NCBI GenBank assembly: GCA_002328075.1
Contig: DCVT01000028.1
Location: forward strand, 4,615-68,614
Direction: 5' to 3'
Length of the DNA: 64,000 bases
From: Anaerolineales bacterium UBA2181
GTDB lineage: Bacteria > Chloroflexota > Anaerolineae > Promineifilales > UBA4811
This document shows, piece after piece, positions 61,501 through 64,000 of this stretch. The stretch's first letter is position 1, and every line of letters starts with the position of its first letter. Under the pieces are notes generated by a model. It saw nothing but the letters and a program-made list of their open reading frames with translations. It was not told the origin of the DNA and searched no databases. Both the position numbers and the translations under genes were made by a program.

Positions 61501-61766
61501 CTCAGGAGGCGGTCAACAACGCCATCAAGCATGCCCAGGCCAGCCACATCACTGTGACGCTGGAGGCGATACCGGAAGACGCCATCCGGCTCTCCGTAGC
61601 AGATGATGGTGTTGGAATGCCCACTTGCGACCAGGCGGTGAATGTCCAGGAACATCACTACGGTCTGGTTGGAATGCAAGAGCGGGCTGCAATGATCAAT
61701 GCCGGGATACATTTCCATTCTGTGCCAGGGGAGGGGACCACAATTGCGGTGCAGGTCAAGCCATGA
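58563..61766 (+). CDS. Fusion of ComQ-like isoprenyl synthase with PDZ-membrane-GAF histidine kinase (ComP-like)
   Basis: 1067 residues. 20-265: isoprenyl-synthase-like domain with I-L-D-A-V-Q-D-N-D at 93-101 and I-D-D-C-R-D at 224-229, cut short compared with the free synthase at 54647, which has ~90 more residues. 294-314: membrane helix. ~320-395: PDZ domain (A-N-G-P-A-A-R-A-G-I-A-S-G-D). ~405-690: about eight membrane helices. ~730-855: GAF-like domain. 870-930: HisKA_3 with phospho-acceptor His884 in A-R-D-L-H-D-T-V-L-Q-K. ~960-1067: ATPase domain with N-box E-A-V-N-N-A-I-K-H and D-D-G-V-G-M. B. subtilis ComP also has an N-terminal membrane-PDZ sensor, so the order is ComQ then ComP in one chain. 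GTG 58563 is the only start near the last upstream stop. The stop overlaps the ABC ATPase gene. Confidence 0.88.
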   Translation: MKARLVSRPASRRTDTDSIDYRTFAESVSDFVASGPLLKEWPDCRHVLLDDLSREHSWALALPGVAALAVGGTSTGAIPVAAAWAALKLAAHILDAVQDNDGILAPGFESSGEMTNLAAGLIFVAFHFLDSVATYPGAKERVTVLFSETAFYSSLGQHLILAQQWEELAPAEALTAHWRAVILRSGSLFRMVTAGGAATGTQSSSLVASLGDYGNCLRVILQVIDDCRDIIKNPATGLSAALPTNSRDDCIDAVRRPGAANYEVSLPYGGSPVCAKNSQQEPPWIIATITNARGQAVFAIVALCIIVLFAGTRCVLRPYDGMDLQVGDGQVQIVEVYANGPAARAGIASGDQILAINGRLVDGWANKPLYRFGIEPGEMVTYTLKRGSEIITIAGVAGSYRDNPSLLGTLIAMTILSASSWIIGLLLCLFAQPCDVPARLVGLLWLLGGVSIAAGGLGGGSYFWGAYTMMEVAWCGLSLVFVASHLYFPASTFVEHRHGIIRTVAIVSLVLAVMTTLNDWLLTPLGTPLPGLATVDIHSTIYGFFFLCVLTSLALLLRNRFLSRDPEIKRQTGILLWGTALGFAPFFVLTLLPVLLFGLGSEYVRGVHSALFLVMMPLAYAYVAHQRQLLRLDFAINRAVVVFVLVLLVLFASFLILGVITLGLKLPTEVPLAGGLVAALLSWPAASLQKKVQERVNRVLYGCHYDFYTVTSDSSGRLAQTLDHSRLAGLLVHDLPRKMAIQQAALFLAEGDQIVPQSPGNEAEPLAVDGELCRTLLAGQNPIRAQHLWGLLGPAPGADRKAFEWVQLFVPLVFESQIKGLLLLGNRSSGDVYSDQDLRIIATVAHQGALAYANVQLVDKLRGLHRHLVQVSEAQRKQVARDLHDTVLQKLFFVKQGLFADRQYSPLADYLEETIQALRETIQDQRPPFLDRGLNHALPALVEELQAHANASNSTIAWRCSLTGRLPLSDEATTALYRIAQEAVNNAIKHAQASHITVTLEAIPEDAIRLSVADDGVGMPTCDQAVNVQEHHYGLVGMQERAAMINAGIHFHSVPGEGTTIAVQVKP

Positions 61767-62767
61767 GCGCACCCGATCCGGCCAACGAGGGACTCCCCCG
61801 CCTGCCAGCCGCTACAGTCGTGTCTGATCTGGTGAAATCCTATCGCCCCAATCGACCCAACGCTGTGGACGATATCTCGTTCGAGGTACCGCCCGGCGTG
61901 GTCTTTGGCTTACTCGGCCCCAATGGAGCAGGTAAGACCACAACCGTCAAGGTGATCCTGGGCTTGGTCTTGCCCACCCGCGGAACCGTGCGTCTCGCAG
62001 GATATGAGATGCCGCGGTGGCAGCATAAAGCACTACGCCATGCGGGGGCCGTTCTCGAGGGAGCGCGCAACATCTACTGGCGTCTCTCCGCACGTGCGAA
62101 CCTGGAATACTTTGGCGCATTGCGAGGCCTGCGGGGCAAATCTCTGGCCTTGCGCACCCAGGAAACGCTGGACCTCGTCGGTCTGGCGGATCGAGCCGAC
62201 GAGGAGACCCGCCTGCTGTCGCGAGGCATGCAACAAAAAGTCGCCCTCGCGGTAGCCGTACTCCACGACCCGGATGTGTTGCTGCTTGATGAGCCGACCC
62301 TCGGCCTCGATGTCCACGCAGCCAGAGCAATCGAGAGCGTCATCAGGAAACTGACAGAGGAACAGCGAAAGGCTGTTCTGCTTACCACCCACCAGATGGC
62401 GCTGGCACAACGGCTGTGCCATCGAATATTGGTGGTTAACGAGGGCCGGAAGGTCGTGGAGGGAGCCACCGACGAGGTGATTCAACAATTCGGCGGACAC
62501 CACCGGACTACGGAGATTCGACTGGCAGGTGCCGTTGACCATGGTACGCTGGCGCGTCTTTGCGAGGCATTTCCGTTCGCTTCGGTAACCACAGAGACCG
62601 AGACGACCACTCTCTCATGGTCGGACACGCACCCGCAGCAAAAACTCCTGGAGTTGCTCAACCTCGTCGACGGAGAAGGCCTGTCTATCTTGCATGCGGG
62701 TCAACGCGAAGCAACGCTTGAGGAGGTGTTCGTCCATCTGACTGCCGGCCGAGGATCGCCAGCATGA
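61763..62767 (+). CDS. ABC-2 type exporter ATPase
   Basis: 334 residues from ATG 61763, overlapping the kinase stop by four bases (ATGA). Walker A G-P-N-G-A-G-K-T-T, signature L-L-S-R-G-M-Q-Q-K (a variant with R for the usual S-G), Walker B V-L-L-L-D-E-P and D-loop G-L-D. The C-terminal ~90 residues, with T-L-E-E-V-F-V-H-L near the end, are the usual regulatory tail of drug/peptide exporters of this class. Tight coupling to the kinase gene means it is made with the sensor; export of a modified peptide is the likely role, but drug or lipid export is possible. Confidence 0.9.
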   Translation: MSAPDPANEGLPRLPAATVVSDLVKSYRPNRPNAVDDISFEVPPGVVFGLLGPNGAGKTTTVKVILGLVLPTRGTVRLAGYEMPRWQHKALRHAGAVLEGARNIYWRLSARANLEYFGALRGLRGKSLALRTQETLDLVGLADRADEETRLLSRGMQQKVALAVAVLHDPDVLLLDEPTLGLDVHAARAIESVIRKLTEEQRKAVLLTTHQMALAQRLCHRILVVNEGRKVVEGATDEVIQQFGGHHRTTEIRLAGAVDHGTLARLCEAFPFASVTTETETTTLSWSDTHPQQKLLELLNLVDGEGLSILHAGQREATLEEVFVHLTAGRGSPA

Positions 62768-63546
62768 GTCCTACCGTCCTGTGGGCAGAGATTCGGCGGG
62801 TCCTCCAGTTGGCGCGATCCTACTGGCTGGAGTACGTATCCGATTTCTGCCTCTACACTGTCGGATTTCTATTGCTCCTGGTCATCTTTCGCGCCGCTTC
62901 GGATACGTTTGGCCCAGAAGGATACCTGAGTTCGCTGATCGGTTACGTCACATGGAAGATTGCTGCCAGCGCAATGGCGGACATAGCCGATATCGCCGCG
63001 CTAGAGTCGCGAACCGGCACTCTGGAGCAGCTGTTTCTGACCGGAAGGGGACCGGGTCTCGTCTTCCTGGGTCGCAGCTTGAGTCTGCTACTCAACTACG
63101 GTGTGCGCGGTCTGCTGTTGGGCGCTGTTCTGGCCGCCCTGCTAAACGTGTTGCCGCCGCTCACACTCTTGGCTGTGGTCGTTTTTGTCTTGACCGTGGT
63201 GGGCGCCTGCGGCCGCGGTTTCGGCTTGGCCGGAGTAGTGTTGGTGTACAAACAGGCAGGCGGTTCGATCAACCTCATCTGGCAAATGATGGTGTTCTTC
63301 ACCGGGGCCCTTGCGCCACTGACCCACCCCGTCTTGGCGATTACAGCCAAGGTGTTACCACTCGGCTGGGGGATCACAAGCCTGCGCGCTATCCTGTTCA
63401 ATGGGGCCACGGTCACAACGCTGTGGCGGGGTGGGGAGCTGCCCGGTCTACTTCTCAACACAGCTTTCTACGTGATTCTGGGAGCGGGCCTCTTTGCCTG
63501 GGGCGAGAGGCGCGCACGCTCGCTGGGAGTATTGGCGCATTATTAA
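62764..63546 (+). CDS. ABC-2 type permease
   Basis: 260 residues with six predicted helices, starting in the four-base overlap with the ATPase gene. Characteristic pieces are the N-terminal amphipathic part (L-Q-L-A-R-S-Y-W-L-E-Y), L-E-S-R-T-G-T-L-E-Q-L-F-L-T, the central helix pair and the C-terminal F-A-W-G-E-R-R-A-R-S-L-G. The T-G-T-L-E-Q sequence is shared with the next gene (A-G-T-L-E-Q), showing they are paralogous halves of one exporter. Its 3' end is the source type of the ~330-bp repeats at 28168 and 57816. Confidence 0.9.
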   Translation: MSPTVLWAEIRRVLQLARSYWLEYVSDFCLYTVGFLLLLVIFRAASDTFGPEGYLSSLIGYVTWKIAASAMADIADIAALESRTGTLEQLFLTGRGPGLVFLGRSLSLLLNYGVRGLLLGAVLAALLNVLPPLTLLAVVVFVLTVVGACGRGFGLAGVVLVYKQAGGSINLIWQMMVFFTGALAPLTHPVLAITAKVLPLGWGITSLRAILFNGATVTTLWRGGELPGLLLNTAFYVILGAGLFAWGERRARSLGVLAHY

Positions 63547-63560
63547 GAGGGAACCTCGCC

Positions 63561-64000
63561 GTGTTACAGGCATGGGCTGGTTTGAAGGCTGAGTTGCGAA
63601 GGCACTTCGCGATCCTGTGGTCGTACCCCGGCGACACTTTCTCTTGGCTCCTTTATACATGCCTGATGTTCATCGCTATGGTCGTCATTCTCAACGGAAT
63701 TACGGGCGGAGCGTACAACACCGAGAAGCAACTTCTCATGCTCGTTGGGTGGCTGACCTGGCAGATGGCCGCTGGTTGCATGAGCAGCCTGACCACGGCC
63801 ATATCGGAAGATGCCGAGGCCGGCACCCTGGAACAGGTCTGTCTGAGTCCCGTGCCATTATCCGTGGTCTTTGCAGCTCGCAGCACTGCGTCGCTGCTGG
63901 TAACCGCAGCGAGAGGCGTCATCGCTGCGATTGTGCTGTTGCTCGTTGTGAGGTTTCCTGGTGGCTTCGGCGCTGGTGCGTATTCCGACGAAATCGTCCA
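63561..64000 (+). CDS. ABC-2 type permease, second subunit, runs off the window
   Basis: From GTG 63561 (AGAGGGA upstream at 63546) the frame is open to the window edge: 146 complete codons. It begins L-Q-A-W-A-G-L-K-A-E-L-R-R-H-F, has a first membrane helix (L-Y-T-C-L-M-F-I-A-M-V-V-I-L) and E-D-A-E-A-G-T-L-E-Q-V-C-L-S-P, like the preceding permease. Together they would form the heterodimeric channel for the ATPase. The remaining half of the gene lies beyond the end. Confidence 0.85.
   Translation, partial: MLQAWAGLKAELRRHFAILWSYPGDTFSWLLYTCLMFIAMVVILNGITGGAYNTEKQLLMLVGWLTWQMAAGCMSSLTTAISEDAEAGTLEQVCLSPVPLSVVFAARSTASLLVTAARGVIAAIVLLLVVRFPGGFGAGAYSDEIV

Overview
The window is GC-rich DNA from a bacterium, most likely an uncultured member of the Chloroflexota (Anaerolineae/Caldilineae type). 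That is an inference from GC-rich codon use, long same-strand catabolic operons, fused ABC ATPases, AbiE, replication-relaxation and archaeal-type DUF234 ATPase genes, and many insertion-sequence relics. No rRNA gene, complete tRNA gene or CRISPR array was found.

Region 1 (1-17999, all +) is one long, tightly packed catabolic operon: a peptide-type ABC importer (binding protein, two permeases, one fused double ATPase), a non-pyrrolysine MttB-family methyltransferase, IorA/IorB, a hydantoin/Asp-Glu racemase, a glyoxalase-fold protein, an ADP-forming acyl-CoA synthetase, a fused [2Fe-2S]-molybdopterin hydroxylase and a PLP aminotransferase. Aminotransferase, IorAB and ADP-forming synthetase together form the ferredoxin-linked route from amino acids to acids plus ATP. 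Region 2 (18000-30627) is an accessory zone: a DUF234 ATPase, a DNA methyltransferase with a broken NotI-like endonuclease, IS21 and HTH relics, an ADP-ribosylglycohydrolase, a metallophosphoesterase, an AbiEi/AbiEii toxin-antitoxin pair with its operator, a dead Phd antitoxin and a four-repeat protein. Region 3 (30628-38795) is a second catabolic operon: a GntR regulator, two FAD oxidoreductases, a polar amino-acid ABC importer, a four-carbon acid sugar kinase and a PdxA2-like dehydrogenase.

Region 4 (38796-53457) is a decayed genomic island: a tRNA 3' remnant, a dead tyrosine integrase, an internally deleted IS5-type element, unknown nuclease-like proteins, a broken Schlafen/AlbA_2 gene, an IS110-type element, a replication-relaxation relic and a frameshifted second DUF234 ATPase.

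Region 5 (53458-64000) is the most interesting part. It looks like a ComQXPA-type quorum-sensing locus outside the Firmicutes. Four palindromic sites spaced exactly 22 bp apart precede a LuxR-type response regulator. Next come a small peptide ORF with a strong ribosome binding site, an isoprenyl-synthase-like protein (ComQ-like) and the first part of a membrane PDZ histidine kinase (ComP-like) destroyed by an IS21 element. A second copy follows in which the synthase and kinase are fused into one 1067-residue protein, overlapping an ABC exporter ATPase and two ABC-2 permeases; the last runs off the window. A tryptophan-rich ORF lies just upstream of the fusion. A diverged ~330-bp block derived from the 3' end of such a permease gene occurs at 28168 and 57816, so the cassette has been copied and lost more than once in this genome.
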